A DNA stretch of 64,000 bases from Variovorax sp. S12S4 (GCF_023195515.1 NZ_JALPKR020000002.1:1341001-1405000); one strand, 5' to 3'; positions 8,656 to 18,855 are shown, counted from the stretch's first letter. Translations and numbers: made by a program. The notes: a model not told the origin generated them from the sequence alone.

Positions 8656-9546
8656 ATGGACCGCTTCAAAGCCATGCAGACCTTCGTGGAGATTGCCGAG
8701 CAGGGCAGCCTCACCCGTGCCGCCGATTCGCTGGGCAGCTCGCTGCCCGCGGTGGTGCGCTCACTGGCCGCGCTCGAGGCGCACCTGGGCGTGCGGCTCT
8801 TTCACCGCACCACGCGCCGCCTGTCGCTCACCGAAGAGGGCCGCCACTACCTGGCCAGTGCGCGCGATGTGCTGCTTGCAGCCGATGCGGCCGACCTTGC
8901 GCTCAAGGCCGAGGCTCACGAGCCCGCCGGCCAGCTCACCATTACCGCCCCCGTGCTCTTCGGCCACATGTACGTGGCGCCCGCCATCACACGCTTCATG
9001 AAGCGCTACGACAAGGTGCACTGCAGCGTGCTGCTGTACGACCGCACGGTGAACCTGCTGGAAGAGAACATCGACATCGGCATCCGCATCAGCCCGCTGG
9101 AGGATTCGTCGCTTGTGGCCCAGACGCTCGGCACCATCCGGCGCGTGGTGGCTGCTAGCCCCGACTTTCTCGCGCAGCACGGCACGCCGCGGCATCCGCG
9201 CGACCTGGCCGGCGCTCCGTGCGTGCGCGGCCGCATCGGCGCGTCGCCGCAATGGCAGTTCCACGAACGCGGCAAGACACTGAACGTGACGCTGAGCAAC
9301 CGCCTCGAGTTCAATCACCTCGCGCCCGCTGTGGAGGCCTGCGCCGCGGGCATGGGCTTTGGCTCTTTCTTTTCTTACCAGGTGCTGCCGTACGTGGCGC
9401 AAGGGCGGCTGGCGCTGGTGCTCGAAGACTACGAACCGCCGCCGCGGCCGGTGAGCGTGATTTACCCGAGCGCGCGCCTGCTGCCGGCCCGCACGCGGGC
9501 TTTCATCGACTGGATGAAGACCGAGTTCAGCGGGTTACGGATGTAG
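8656..9546 (+). CDS. LysR-family transcriptional regulator (CrgA-like subgroup)
   Basis: 296 residues. The N-terminal winged helix-turn-helix ([20 protein letters not shown], then [20 protein letters not shown] and [12 protein letters not shown]) is followed by a periplasmic-binding-protein-like effector domain. The effector domain contains [16 protein letters not shown], typical of the CrgA/DsdC-like single-gene regulators. It lies back to back with the GST-PNPOx pair, the standard arrangement in which the regulator controls the divergent enzymes. The start ATG 8656 lies directly before [10 protein letters not shown], which is the conserved beginning. The effector is unknown. Confidence 0.9.
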   Translation: MDRFKAMQTFVEIAEQGSLTRAADSLGSSLPAVVRSLAALEAHLGVRLFHRTTRRLSLTEEGRHYLASARDVLLAADAADLALKAEAHEPAGQLTITAPVLFGHMYVAPAITRFMKRYDKVHCSVLLYDRTVNLLEENIDIGIRISPLEDSSLVAQTLGTIRRVVAASPDFLAQHGTPRHPRDLAGAPCVRGRIGASPQWQFHERGKTLNVTLSNRLEFNHLAPAVEACAAGMGFGSFFSYQVLPYVAQGRLALVLEDYEPPPRPVSVIYPSARLLPARTRAFIDWMKTEFSGLRM

Positions 9547-9629
9547 AGCGCGGCGCCGGTTGCTCCGAACTCGGCGGGCCTGACCATCGGATGAAGCGAT
9601 GGCGGCAGGTTTCGCGGAGCTGGGCCAGA

Positions 9630-10577
<948 letters not shown>

Positions 10578-10580
10578 CCA

Positions 10581-11429
10581 ATGAACAACACGACGACAAC
10601 ATCGACGACCGCAGCAAGCGGCGCCACGCCGCCGACGCGCTCCGTATGGCGCGCGCCCGAACTCTCGCTGCGCTGGTGGCCTGTGTTTTTGCGCAACCTG
10701 CTCGTGTGGCGCAAGCTCGCGATACCGAGCCTCATCGGCAACATTGCCGAGCCCTTGATCTGGCTCGTGGCTTTCGGCTACGGCATGGGAGCGCTGGTGG
10801 GGCAAGTGGCGGTGGACGGCGTGAAGGTGCCGTACATCCTGTTCCTGGCCAGCGGCTCGATCTGCATGAGCGCAATGAACGCCGCGAGCTTCGAGGCGCT
10901 GTACTCGGCCTTTTCGCGCATGCATGTGCAGAAGACCTGGGACGGCATCATGAATGCGCCTGTCGGGTTAGACGACATCGTGCTGGCCGAGATGCTGTGG
11001 GCGGCGTTCAAGTCGATCTTTACGGTAACCGCGATCCTATTCGTGATGCTTGGGCTGGGGATCAGCCACAGCCCTAAGTTGATCGTCGCTTGGATGGTGC
11101 TGGCGGGCGCGGGGATTACCTTCTCGTCCATTGCGCTGATCTTCAATGCGCTGGCGAAGGGGTACGACTTTTTTACTTATTACTTCACGCTGTTCATGAC
11201 GCCGATGATGTTCTTGAGCGGGGTGTTCTTTCCTTTGGAGCAGTTGCCTTCTGCTGTGAGGGCTGTGGCGGCTTGGCTGCCGTTGACGAATGCGGTGGCT
11301 TTGGTGCGGCCTCTTTTTATGGATCAGTGGCCTGTTGGGTGGTGGCGGCATGCATTGGTGTTGACTGTTTATGCGGTTGCTGCGTTTTGGGTGGCGTTGG
11401 GGCTTACTCGGAAGAGGTTCAGGGCGTAG
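10581..11429 (+). CDS. nodJ: ABC-2 type exporter permease, NodJ-like
   Basis: 282-residue inner-membrane permease with six predicted membrane helices, partner of the ATPase just upstream. Recognisable stretches are LIGNIAEPLIWLVAFGYGMG, FKSIFTVTAILFVMLGLGIS and the ABC-2 signature region FTYYFTLFMTPMMFLSGVFF. Its first 28 residues are a Thr/Ser/Ala-rich cytoplasmic tail. The last third of the gene (about 10,970-11,429) uses T- and G-ending codons (TTG, CCT, GTT, GCT) much more than the first two thirds. It runs into a repeat-filled gap. The frame is intact and the protein sequence remains family-like, so this is a base-composition change and not a break. Confidence 0.88.
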   Translation: MNNTTTTSTTAASGATPPTRSVWRAPELSLRWWPVFLRNLLVWRKLAIPSLIGNIAEPLIWLVAFGYGMGALVGQVAVDGVKVPYILFLASGSICMSAMNAASFEALYSAFSRMHVQKTWDGIMNAPVGLDDIVLAEMLWAAFKSIFTVTAILFVMLGLGISHSPKLIVAWMVLAGAGITFSSIALIFNALAKGYDFFTYYFTLFMTPMMFLSGVFFPLEQLPSAVRAVAAWLPLTNAVALVRPLFMDQWPVGWWRHALVLTVYAVAAFWVALGLTRKRFRA

Positions 11430-11436
11430 TTTTTTT

Positions 11437-11815
11437 CCCGGGGCCGGGTATCGCCCCGCGGGCGACCTTCGCTTCGCTCGGTCCCAACAGCCAACAGCCG
11501 AAACCAACAGCTAATACAAACATCCAATTCATCCCAACCACGGCGGCGCGCCGCGCCGCCGTGGCTTGGTCGGCCGAGCGAAGCAAAGGCCCGTTCGGTT
11601 TCCAAGCCCCTCTGTATGCGCCGAGGAGCGGAGGGTTTCGCGGATCAGGGCCGCAGCTGTTTGAGCGAAGCGAGTTCTGCGGACCCCGCGAAACACGAGC
11701 ACCGCAGGTTGCCCCGTAGCGAAGCGCAGGGGTCGCAGACAGTGGGGTCGCCTTTTCTTTGCTTACTTTCTTTTGGCGAAGCAAAGAAAGTGAGTCCGCC
11801 GCCGGGCGGAATCCC
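11437..11815. repeat. composite intergenic repeat with three strong inverted repeats
   Basis: This gap of 477 bases between nodJ and ohrR holds no gene I can support. It contains CCACGGCGGCGCG / CGCGCCGCCGTGG (11538-11550 and 11552-11564, one base between). A large bracket GTTTCGCGG (11635-11643) and CCGCGAAAC (11686-11694) encloses CCGCAG/CTGCGG. A hairpin ACTTTCTTT (11765-11773) / AAAGAAAGT (11783-11791) has a 9-base loop. The last block, with TTTTCTTTG and GGCGAAGCAAAGAAAG, resembles intergenic repeats I recall from Comamonadaceae and Xanthomonas genomes. Short frames across it are artefacts. It may be an old non-autonomous mobile element or a transcription-ending region. Confidence 0.7.
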
Positions 11816-11876
11816 GGCCTCGGAAAGCAAACCCCAAAACGAGCCCCAAAACGAACTCAAAACAATTACATTGCAC

Positions 11877-11889
11877 GCAATTCAATTGC
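11877..11889. promoter_or_regulatory. OhrR operator candidate
   Basis: GCAATTCAATTGC is a perfect 13-base palindrome centred 24 bases before the ohrR start, within an A+T-rich stretch (AACAATTACATTGC ahead of it). Known OhrR operators are A+T-rich palindromes with AATT cores, so this fits autoregulation of ohrR and possibly of the downstream ohr. Confidence 0.6.
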
Positions 11890-11906
11890 TCGCTACAATT
11901 CAACCC

Positions 11907-12362
11907 ATGCGCTCCACCACAGCCCCCGCCGACGAAATGCTGAAGCTGGACAACCAGCTCTGCTTCGCCGTCTATTCCGCCTCGTTGGCCATGACCCGGC
12001 TCTACAAGCCGGTGCTGGAAAAGCTGCAGCTCACCTATCCCCAATACCTCGTGATGCTCGCCCTCTGGGAGCAGGACGGCCCCACGGTCTCCGAGCTCGG
12101 CGAACGCCTTTCGCTCGATTCCGGCACGCTCACGCCGCTGCTCAAGCGGCTCGAAGCCAACGGCCATGTGGCCCGGGTGCGTGATGTGGCCGACGAACGC
12201 CGCGTGCACATCACCCTGACTGCCGCCGGCCGCAAGCTCAAGACCCGCGCAGCCCATGTGCCCGAATGCCTGATGGCTGCCGCCCAATGTTCGGTGCCCG
12301 AACTGATTTCGCTCACCCAGCAGATCCAGACCCTGCGCGACCGCATCAAGAAAGCAGCCTGA
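11907..12362 (+). CDS. ohrR: MarR-family organic peroxide sensor-repressor OhrR
   Basis: 151-residue winged-helix dimeric repressor. It has the OhrR hallmark cysteine in LDNQLCFAVYSASLAM (about residue 22), the site that is oxidised by organic hydroperoxides to release DNA. The DNA-binding helices are TVSELGERLSLDSGTLTPLL and the wing is DERRVHITLT. A second cysteine pair occurs near the C-terminus (ECLMAAAQCS), consistent with a two-Cys type. It is followed 84 bases later by ohr on the same strand. A palindrome sits in its promoter. ATG 11907 was chosen because it immediately precedes the conserved N-terminal helix. Confidence 0.93.
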   Translation: MRSTTAPADEMLKLDNQLCFAVYSASLAMTRLYKPVLEKLQLTYPQYLVMLALWEQDGPTVSELGERLSLDSGTLTPLLKRLEANGHVARVRDVADERRVHITLTAAGRKLKTRAAHVPECLMAAAQCSVPELISLTQQIQTLRDRIKKAA

Positions 12363-12446
12363 CACGCACGCTCCGAGTTTTTTCCGCTTCATCCAAAGAA
12401 GCTCTTTTCACCGTTCCCTCCATCCCTCATCCACAAAGGAATCACC

Positions 12447-12872
12447 ATGACCACCAAGCTCGACAAGGTTCTCTACACCGCTGAAGCCCACACCGTCGGC
12501 GGCCGCGACGGCGCAGGCAAGTCCAGCGACGGCGCCATCGACGTCAAGCTGAGCTCGCCCGGTTCGGGCAAGCCCGGCACCAACCCCGAGCAGCTGTTCG
12601 CGGTCGGTTACGCCGCCTGCTTCATCGGCGCCATGAAGGCCGTCGGCCCGAAGATCGGCGTGAAGGTGCCTGAAGACGTGGCCATCGACTCGAAGGTTTC
12701 CCTCGGCCCGACGAACGGCGGCGCGGCCTACGGCATTTCGGTGCAGCTCGCGATCACGCTGCCCGGCCTGGACGCAGAACAAAAGCAGAAGCTGGTCGAC
12801 ACGGCTCACCAGGTCTGCCCGTACTCGAACGCCACCCGCGGCAACATCGACGTCGAACTGACGATCGCCTGA
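12447..12872 (+). CDS. ohr: organic hydroperoxide resistance protein Ohr
   Basis: 141-residue OsmC/Ohr-family thiol peroxidase that reduces organic hydroperoxides, recycled by lipoylated proteins. The two catalytic cysteines are in YAACFIGAMK (about residue 60) and HQVCPYSNATRGN (about residue 124). The catalytic Arg/Glu region TNPEQLFAVGY is also present. Length and ends match the family. AAAGGAATCACC precedes the start. It lies downstream of ohrR and is followed by a strong terminator, so ohrR-ohr is a closed unit. Confidence 0.96.
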   Translation: MTTKLDKVLYTAEAHTVGGRDGAGKSSDGAIDVKLSSPGSGKPGTNPEQLFAVGYAACFIGAMKAVGPKIGVKVPEDVAIDSKVSLGPTNGGAAYGISVQLAITLPGLDAEQKQKLVDTAHQVCPYSNATRGNIDVELTIA

Positions 12873-12893
12873 TCCCGCACTGAGTGCAAAAGG

Positions 12894-12925
12894 AGCGTCC
12901 CGGCCACAAGCGGGGGCGCTTTTTT
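12894..12925 (+). terminator. rho-independent terminator after ohr
   Basis: Stem AGCGTCCCG / CGGGGGCGCT (one mismatch) with loop GCCACAAG, followed by TTTTTT, 21 bases after the ohr stop. Confidence 0.85.
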
Positions 12926-13038
12926 CATGGCCGTCGTTGTCTCACGGGTGACCCGGAAAATGCAAACGCGATAGCGCCTTTCATCAAGCTTGGCTAATGT
13001 GGCCGCACGCCCTTCAACGCACCGTGGAGATCGACCCC

Positions 13039-14154
13039 ATGAGCACCACCAGCCTCCTGATCCGCAAGGACGAACTCGCCGCCACGCGGCTGCACACCGC
13101 CACCGACCAGCCTTTGGCCGACGGCCAGGTGCGCGTTCGCATCGACAGCTTTGCGCTCACGTCGAACAACATCACCTACGCCGCTTTCGGCGATGCGATG
13201 AGCTACTGGCAGTTCTTTCCCTCGGGAGAAGAAGGCTGGGGCAGCATTCCGGTATGGGGCTTCGCGAGCGTGGTGCAGTCGCTGCACCCGGGCGTGGCGG
13301 TGGGCGAACGGCTCTACGGCTATTGGCCCATGGCGTCGAGCGCGGTGCTCAGCCCCGAGCGTCTGTCGCCCGAGCGCTTTGCCGACGGCGCCGCGCATCG
13401 CGCGGCATTGCCCGCGGTCTACAACCAGTATTTCCGCTGCAACGCAGACTCGCTCTACACCGCCGACACGGAAGACGTCCAGGCGCTGCTGCGCCCGCTG
13501 TTCATCACCTCGTGGCTGATCGACGACTTCATGGCCGACAACGACTTCTTCGGCGCCGGCACCATGCTGCTGTCGAGCGCATCGAGCAAGACAGCCTACG
13601 GCACCGCCTTTCAGTTGCACCAGCGCGAAGGCATCGAGGTGATCGGCCTCACATCCCACGCCAACGTGGCTTTTTGCGAAAGCCTGGGCTGCTACGACCG
13701 CGTGGTGACGTACGACGCGCTCGACAGCATTGCGGCCGACACGCCCTGCGTGTACGTCGACTTTGCCGGCAACGGCGGCCTACGCAACGCCATTCACACG
13801 CGTTTTGCCAATCTCAAATACAGCTGCTCGATTGGCGGCACGCACGTGGAGCAGCTCTCGTCCAAGGGCGCCGGCAAGGACCTGCCGGGCCCGCGCGCCA
13901 CCTTGTTCTTTGCGCCTGCACAAATCAAGAAGCGCACCGCCGAGTGGGGTGCGGACGAATTCGGCCGGCGCATGGTGTCCGCCTGGCGCAGCTTTCTGTC
14001 CACGGTGAGCGACGCAAAGAACCCGTGGCTGCGCGCCGAGCACCACCACGGCGGCGAGGCCGTGCAGGCGGCCTATGCGCAGGTGCTGGCCGGCAAGGGC
14101 GACCCGCGCACCGGCCATATCCTTTCGCTTTACAAACAACCCGGCGGGCTTTAA
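13039..14154 (+). CDS. DUF2855 family protein
   Basis: 371-residue protein of the DUF2855 family, distantly like medium-chain dehydrogenases but without a recognised reaction. Visible family features are VRVRIDSFALTSNNITYAAF at the N-terminus (GroES-like), VWGFASVVQS, and LLSSASSKTAYGTAFQLHQR, which sits where an MDR enzyme would bind NAD(P). FFAPAQIKKR and WLRAEHHHGGEAVQAAY lie near the end. No catalytic zinc ligands are obvious. The start at 13039 (MSTTSLLIRK) was chosen because the conserved part begins there; the open frame extends upstream to a GTG at 12997. It is a monocistronic-looking gene after the ohr terminator. Function unknown. Confidence 0.82.
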   Translation: MSTTSLLIRKDELAATRLHTATDQPLADGQVRVRIDSFALTSNNITYAAFGDAMSYWQFFPSGEEGWGSIPVWGFASVVQSLHPGVAVGERLYGYWPMASSAVLSPERLSPERFADGAAHRAALPAVYNQYFRCNADSLYTADTEDVQALLRPLFITSWLIDDFMADNDFFGAGTMLLSSASSKTAYGTAFQLHQREGIEVIGLTSHANVAFCESLGCYDRVVTYDALDSIAADTPCVYVDFAGNGGLRNAIHTRFANLKYSCSIGGTHVEQLSSKGAGKDLPGPRATLFFAPAQIKKRTAEWGADEFGRRMVSAWRSFLSTVSDAKNPWLRAEHHHGGEAVQAAYAQVLAGKGDPRTGHILSLYKQPGGL

Positions 14155-14187
14155 CGGCGCCGGCGCGGGGGTAGCGACAATCGCTGC

Positions 14188-15230
14188 ATGACCCCTTCCC
14201 CGCAGCGCCCGCCAACACCCATCCCTACGAGAGCCTCACGCCCGACGTGGTGCTCGACGCGCTCGCGACGCTCGGCCTGCACGGCGACGGCCGGCTCACC
14301 GGCCTCAACTCCTATGAAAACCGCGTCTACCAGGTGTACCTGGAAGACCCGAATCCGTATCCGGCCGTCGTCGTCAAGTTTTACCGGCCCGAACGCTGGA
14401 GCGAGGCCGAGATTCTGGAAGAGCACGCCTTCTCGCTCGAACTGGCCCAGGGCGAGGTGCCCGCGGTGCCGCCGCTGGCCTTCGACGGCACCACGCTGCA
14501 CCACCACGGCGGCTTCGCCTTCAGCGTGAGCCCATACCGTGGCGGCCGTGCGCCCGAGCTCGACGACTTCGAGGTGCTCGAATGGGTCGGCCGCTTCCTG
14601 GCGCGCATCCACACCGTCGGCAGCGCCAAGCCCTTCGAGGCCCGCCCCGCGCTCGACCTGCAGACCTTCGGCATTGCCTCGCGAGACTGGCTGCTGGCCA
14701 ACAACAAGGTGCCGCTCGACGTGCAGCGCGAATGGGAAGCGGCCTGCAACGAGGCGCTGGACATGATCGGCGCGACCGCGCTCTCGGTGAATGCGCCGGC
14801 CTCGGACTTCCAGCCGCGCAAGCTGCGCCTGCACGGCGACGTGCATCCCGGCAACATCTTGTGGACACCCACCGACCGGCCCGGTGGCGGCCCGCACTTC
14901 GTCGACCTGGACGACGCGCGCACCGGCTTCGCCGTGCAAGACCTGTGGATGCTGCTTTCGGGCGACCGCGCGCAGCGCACCTCGCAGTTGTCGGGCCTGC
15001 TCGATGGCTACGAACAGTTCCGCGAATTCGACCGCCGCGAACTCGCACTGATCGAACCGCTGCGCACGCTGCGGCTCATTCACTACAGCGCCTGGCTCGC
15101 GCGCCGCTGGGAAGACCCGATCTTTCCGATCAACTTTCCGTGGTTCGGCTCCAGCGACTACTGGAAGGGCCAGATTCTGGTGCTGCAGGAGCAGTGCGAG
15201 CAGATGGCCGAAGAACCGCTGTACGCCTGA
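14188..15230 (+). CDS. srkA: SrkA/YihE-type stress-response serine/threonine kinase, start region probably frameshifted
   Basis: About 347-residue aminoglycoside-phosphotransferase-fold kinase. SrkA in E. coli protects against stress-induced death. Visible are GLNSYENRVYQVYLE (nucleotide loop), AVVVKFYRPERW with the ATP-binding Lys, the catalytic loop LRLHGDVHPGNILW and the metal-binding FVDLDDAR. An ATG at 14188 encodes MTPSPQRP, but the continuing frame ANTHPYESLTPDVVLDAL is one base out of register. Adding one C to the run 14208-14210 joins them. Otherwise translation would have to start at GTG 14247 or 14250. The 3' end overlaps a convergent LysR gene by 73 bases. Confidence 0.85.
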
Positions 15231-16174
15231 GCCGTCCTCCGGCTTGCAGCCGCGAAGGTTGCGGGCTCATGGCAGAACCGGCCGCGCGCCTGCGCCGCCT
15301 TCGGCGCATTGAAGGCATGCAGAAAGGCGCTCTGCAATTCGCCCGGCAGATCGGAGCGGTGGCACATTGCATAGCCAAGGCTCGGCGGTTCGTCCGACAG
15401 CGGCACGAAGCGGATGTCGGGCCGCGCGATGCAGGCGAGCGACTCCACCACCAGGCCGATGCCGGCACCGGCCGCCACCAGCCCCACGAGCGAGATCGAC
15501 GAGGTGGCGCACTGGTTGACCCGCGCCGTGATGCCGGCACGCGAGAAATAGCTGGCGATGCGGTCGAACACCACGGGGCCGACTTCGCGCCGCACGCCGA
15601 CCAGCGTCTCGTGCCGCAGGTCGGCCGCCTCGATGCGCTCGGCGCCTGCCAGCCGATGCGTGGCAGGCACCACGGCGACGAAACGGTCACGCGCCACTTC
15701 GCGCACCACCAGGTCGTCGCGCGAAGAGGGCGGATGCACCACGGCAAGGTCGAGCCTGCGGTGCGCCACGGCCTCCTCGAGCTCGTCGGACAGGCCCTCG
15801 GTGAGCGCCAGCACCACGCCCGGGTACGCGGCCGAGAAGACGCGCATCGCATCGGGAAAGAAGGACAGGGCCGCAATGGGGGTGACGCCGATCTCCAGCC
15901 GGTCGAAAGCGCCGCGTCCGATGGCGCGCGCGGCCTCGTCGGTTTCGGCGGCACGCGACAGCAGGCGCTTGGCGTGCGGCAACAGGCGGGCGCCCTGCTC
16001 GGTGAGGCGAACGCCGCGGGCCTGGCGATCGAAGAGCGCGAAGCCGAGCTCTTCTTCAAGCCGCTGGATGCGCACGCTGAGCGCAGGCTGCGAAACGGCG
16101 AGCAGCGAGGCGGCGCGACGGATGTTGCCGATCTCCGCGAGCGTGACGAAGCACCGCCATTGCTTGAGTTCCAA
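15158..16174 (-). CDS. LysR-family transcriptional regulator
   Basis: 338 residues with a standard N-terminal HTH (MELKQWRCFVTLAEIGNIRR, AASLLAVSQPALSVRIQRLE, ELGFALFDRQARGVRLTEQG) and an effector-binding domain (LEIGVTPIAALSFFPDAMRV and onward). It is 30-40 residues longer than most LysR proteins. The extra C-terminus (from about FCHEPATFAAASRR) is read antisense to the end of the srkA-like gene and looks non-conserved. The real protein may effectively end earlier, or a frameshift may have removed its natural stop. No enzyme gene is divergent from it. The upstream neighbour is the lipoprotein gene on the same strand, about 80 bases away. Confidence 0.82.
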   Translation of the reverse strand: MELKQWRCFVTLAEIGNIRRAASLLAVSQPALSVRIQRLEEELGFALFDRQARGVRLTEQGARLLPHAKRLLSRAAETDEAARAIGRGAFDRLEIGVTPIAALSFFPDAMRVFSAAYPGVVLALTEGLSDELEEAVAHRRLDLAVVHPPSSRDDLVVREVARDRFVAVVPATHRLAGAERIEAADLRHETLVGVRREVGPVVFDRIASYFSRAGITARVNQCATSSISLVGLVAAGAGIGLVVESLACIARPDIRFVPLSDEPPSLGYAMCHRSDLPGELQSAFLHAFNAPKAAQARGRFCHEPATFAAASRRTAQAYSGSSAICSHCSCSTRIWPFQ

Positions 16175-16255
16175 GAAAGCGATCTCCGTTCAGTCAGGCG
16201 GCAACCAAGATCGACTTCGCGCCGGCGCCGCGGCACCACACGAGTCGAGGGACAT

Positions 16256-16822
16256 TCAAGGAGCGACGGGATTGCCCGGCGTGCCCAGCCCGCCAGCCGG
16301 CTCGGCAGCGGAGGCCAAAGCGGGCTGGCGATAGGAGACGCGCACGGCCGCAGGCTGCGGCATTGCCGCAGGTGTGGCCGCCACGGCCGGCCTGGTCACC
16401 CCGCCTTTGGTGATGGTGACCGGCGCGTTGGATGCCGCCACGGGCGCGGCGGGCGCAGGAGCCGCTGCGGCGGTGGCCGTGGCGAGCGCAGGCGCGGGCT
16501 TCACGGCATTGGGATCGTGCAGCACCACGCTCTTGCTCACGCCCACGCCGGTGCCGATCGGCCCCACGCCGACGCCCACACCCACGCCGGCCGAACCGGC
16601 CACCACGCCCGAGTTGTTGACCGCCACGCCCGCGCCGAGCGGGCCCCAGCCGGTGTTGAGCCCGACCGAGAAATTGCCGTCCTTGGTGGCACCCAGGCCG
16701 AGCGAGAGCCCGGGCACCAGCGGAATGCCGATGCGGTAGTGCGAACAGCCGCTCATCGAAACCAGCAGCACCGCCGCCGCAACGGCGGCCCCTGCCCGAA
16801 CGATGCGCGGCCGGGCGTTCAC
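16256..16822 (-). CDS. glycine/alanine-rich lipoprotein-like protein coupled to htpG
   Basis: 188 residues from GTG 16822 ([20 protein letters not shown] if initiated with Met). A signal segment runs into a probable lipobox [10 protein letters not shown], with Cys about residue 26. The mature part has a Gly/Val-rich block ([20 protein letters not shown], then [20 protein letters not shown]) and an Ala/Pro-rich C-terminal tail. Low complexity suggests an envelope surface or linker role; no family was recognised. The GTG overlaps the htpG stop (GTGA), so its translation is probably coupled to htpG. That is an unexpected pairing of a cytoplasmic chaperone with an envelope lipoprotein. Confidence 0.62.
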   Translation of the reverse strand: MNARPRIVRAGAAVAAAVLLVSMSGCSHYRIGIPLVPGLSLGLGATKDGNFSVGLNTGWGPLGAGVAVNNSGVVAGSAGVGVGVGVGPIGTGVGVSKSVVLHDPNAVKPAPALATATAAAAPAPAAPVAASNAPVTITKGGVTRPAVAATPAAMPQPAAVRVSYRQPALASAAEPAGGLGTPGNPVAP

Positions 16823-18855
16823 ACCAGCAGCGCGTTCACGCGCCTCACGTAGGCCGCGGGATCGGCCGGCAGGCCGCCTTCGGCCAGAAGGGCCTGGTCG
16901 AACAGAATGTTTGCCAGATCGTCGAAGTGCTCGGAGCCGTCGAGCTTCTTCACCAGCGCGTGCTCGGCGTTGACTTCGAGCACGGGCTTCAGGTCGGGCG
17001 CGGGCTGGCCGGCCTGCTTGAGCATGCGCGCAAGCTGCGTGCTCATGCCGCCATCCTGCACCACCAGGCAGGCGGGCGAATCGACCAAGCGCGTGGTCAC
17101 GCGCACGTCGCCGGCCTTGTCCTTGAGCGCTTCCTTGAGCTTCTCGAGCATCGGCTTGAAGGTTTCGGCGGCTTCCTCGGCGGCCTTCTTCTCCGCCTCG
17201 TCCTGCAGCTTGCCGAGATCGACCGCGCCCTTGGCCACGCTCTGCAGCGGCGTGCCGTCGAACTCGGTCAGGTAGTTGAGCGCCCACTCGTCCACGCGGT
17301 CGGTCATGAGCAGCACCTCGATGCCCTTCTTCTTGAAGACCTCGAGCTGCGGACTGTTCTTGGCGGCGGCGAGCGTGTCGGCCGTGATGTAGTAGATCGC
17401 GTCCTGGCCTTCCTTCATGCGGGCCTTGTAGTCGGCAAAGCTCACGCTCACCGTGTCGCTCGTGGTCGAGGCAAAGCGCAGCAGCTTGGCAATGCGGTCG
17501 CGGTTGCCGAAGTCTTCGCCCAGGCCTTCTTTCAGCACGGCACCAAACTCGGCATAGAACTTGGCGTACTTGCCCGATTCGTCCGCCGCGGCAGCAGCGG
17601 TTTCGGCGGCCGTGGGCGCGTTCTTGTCGACCACGTCGGTCACCGCTTCGGTCGGCTCGGGCGCGGGCACCGATTCGCCGGACCCCACGTCGATCTTGCC
17701 CTCGCCGCTTTCCGGCCCGGTCTTCTGCTTCTTGGCCAGGTCTTCGAGCATGCCGAGCACGCGCTTGGTGCTGCCCTCGCGAATGGCCTTCACGTCGCGG
17801 CTTTCCTGCAGCAGTTCGCGGCTCACGTTGAGCGGCAGGTCGGACGAGTCGATCACGCCCTTCACGAAGCGCAGGTAGCTCGGCAGCAGCGCCTCGGCGT
17901 CGTCCATGATGAAGACGCGCTTCACGTACAGCTTGACGCCCGCGCTCTTTTCGCGGTTCCACAGGTCGAACGGCGCCTTCGCGGGGATGTAGAGCAGCTG
18001 CGTGTACTCGGTGCTGCCCTCCACGCGGTTGTGGCTCCAGGCGAGGGGCGCCTCGTAGTCGTGGCTGATGGTCTTGTAGAACTCTTCGTACTGCTCGGGC
18101 GTGATGTCCTTCTTGTTGCGGCTCCACAGGGCGTTGGCCTTGTTGACCGTTTCCCATTCGCCGGTCTTGACCATGTCGCCGGGCTGATCGTTCTCGCCTT
18201 CCTTCCACTCCTCTTTTTCCATGAGGATGGGCAGCGAGATATGGTCGGAATACTTGCCGACGATCTGCTTGAGCTTCCAGGCATTGAGGTATTCGTCGGC
18301 GTCGTCGCGCAGGTGCAGCGTGATGCTGGTGCCGCGCTCGGCACGCGTGATGTCGGCCACTTCGAAGTCGCCCGCGCCGCCGCTCACCCAGCGCACGCCC
18401 TGCTCCGGCGGCAGGCCGGCGCGGCGCGATTCGACCGTGATCTTGTCGGCCACGATGAAGCCCGAATAGAAGCCCACGCCGAACTGGCCGATGAGCTGTG
18501 CGTCGGCCTTCTGGTCGCCGCTGAGCTTGCTCATGAAGTCCTTGGTACCACTTTTTGCGATGGTGCCGAGGTTGTCGATGGCTTCCTGGCGCGACAGGCC
18601 GATGCCCTTGTCGGTGATGGTGATGGTGCGCGCGGCCTTGTCGAACGAAAGGCGCACGTCCAGATTGGGCTGGTCTTCGTACAGCTCGGGGTGGTCGATG
18701 GCCTCGAAGCGCAGCTTGTCGCAGGCGTCCGATGCGTTCGAGATCAGCTCGCGCAGGAAGATTTCCTTGTTGGAGTACAGCGCATGCGTGACGAGATGCA
18801 GCAGTTGCGCGACTTCAGCCTGGAACGGTAGTTTCGTATTGGAAGAATCAGCCAT
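16819..18855 (-). CDS. htpG: molecular chaperone HtpG (bacterial Hsp90)
   Basis: ATP-dependent cytoplasmic chaperone. 678 residues, about 54 more than E. coli HtpG. The GHKL ATPase motifs are clear: [40 protein letters not shown] and [18 protein letters not shown]. Middle-domain [20 protein letters not shown] is present, as is the C-terminal dimerisation domain. The extra length is an acidic/Ala/Pro/Thr-rich insertion at about residues 375-428 (around 17,570-17,735), between LEDLAKKQK and [11 protein letters not shown]. The start at 18855 ([15 protein letters not shown]) matches the family. Its stop overlaps the start of the lipoprotein-like gene. Confidence 0.96.
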   Translation of the reverse strand: MADSSNTKLPFQAEVAQLLHLVTHALYSNKEIFLRELISNASDACDKLRFEAIDHPELYEDQPNLDVRLSFDKAARTITITDKGIGLSRQEAIDNLGTIAKSGTKDFMSKLSGDQKADAQLIGQFGVGFYSGFIVADKITVESRRAGLPPEQGVRWVSGGAGDFEVADITRAERGTSITLHLRDDADEYLNAWKLKQIVGKYSDHISLPILMEKEEWKEGENDQPGDMVKTGEWETVNKANALWSRNKKDITPEQYEEFYKTISHDYEAPLAWSHNRVEGSTEYTQLLYIPAKAPFDLWNREKSAGVKLYVKRVFIMDDAEALLPSYLRFVKGVIDSSDLPLNVSRELLQESRDVKAIREGSTKRVLGMLEDLAKKQKTGPESGEGKIDVGSGESVPAPEPTEAVTDVVDKNAPTAAETAAAAADESGKYAKFYAEFGAVLKEGLGEDFGNRDRIAKLLRFASTTSDTVSVSFADYKARMKEGQDAIYYITADTLAAAKNSPQLEVFKKKGIEVLLMTDRVDEWALNYLTEFDGTPLQSVAKGAVDLGKLQDEAEKKAAEEAAETFKPMLEKLKEALKDKAGDVRVTTRLVDSPACLVVQDGGMSTQLARMLKQAGQPAPDLKPVLEVNAEHALVKKLDGSEHFDDLANILFDQALLAEGGLPADPAAYVRRVNALLV

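Noticed and set aside
11437..11815. Insertion sequence between nodJ and ohrR
   Set aside because: No transposase frame and no clear target duplication; kept only as a repeat.
14582..16852. 756-codon open frame across srkA and lysR
   Set aside because: Shadow frame; overlaps two confirmed genes and has low-complexity Arg/Ala-rich sequence.
16927..18831. 634-codon open frame on the plus strand opposite htpG
   Set aside because: Antisense shadow of a high-GC conserved gene; its His/Val/Gly/Leu-rich translation has no domain.
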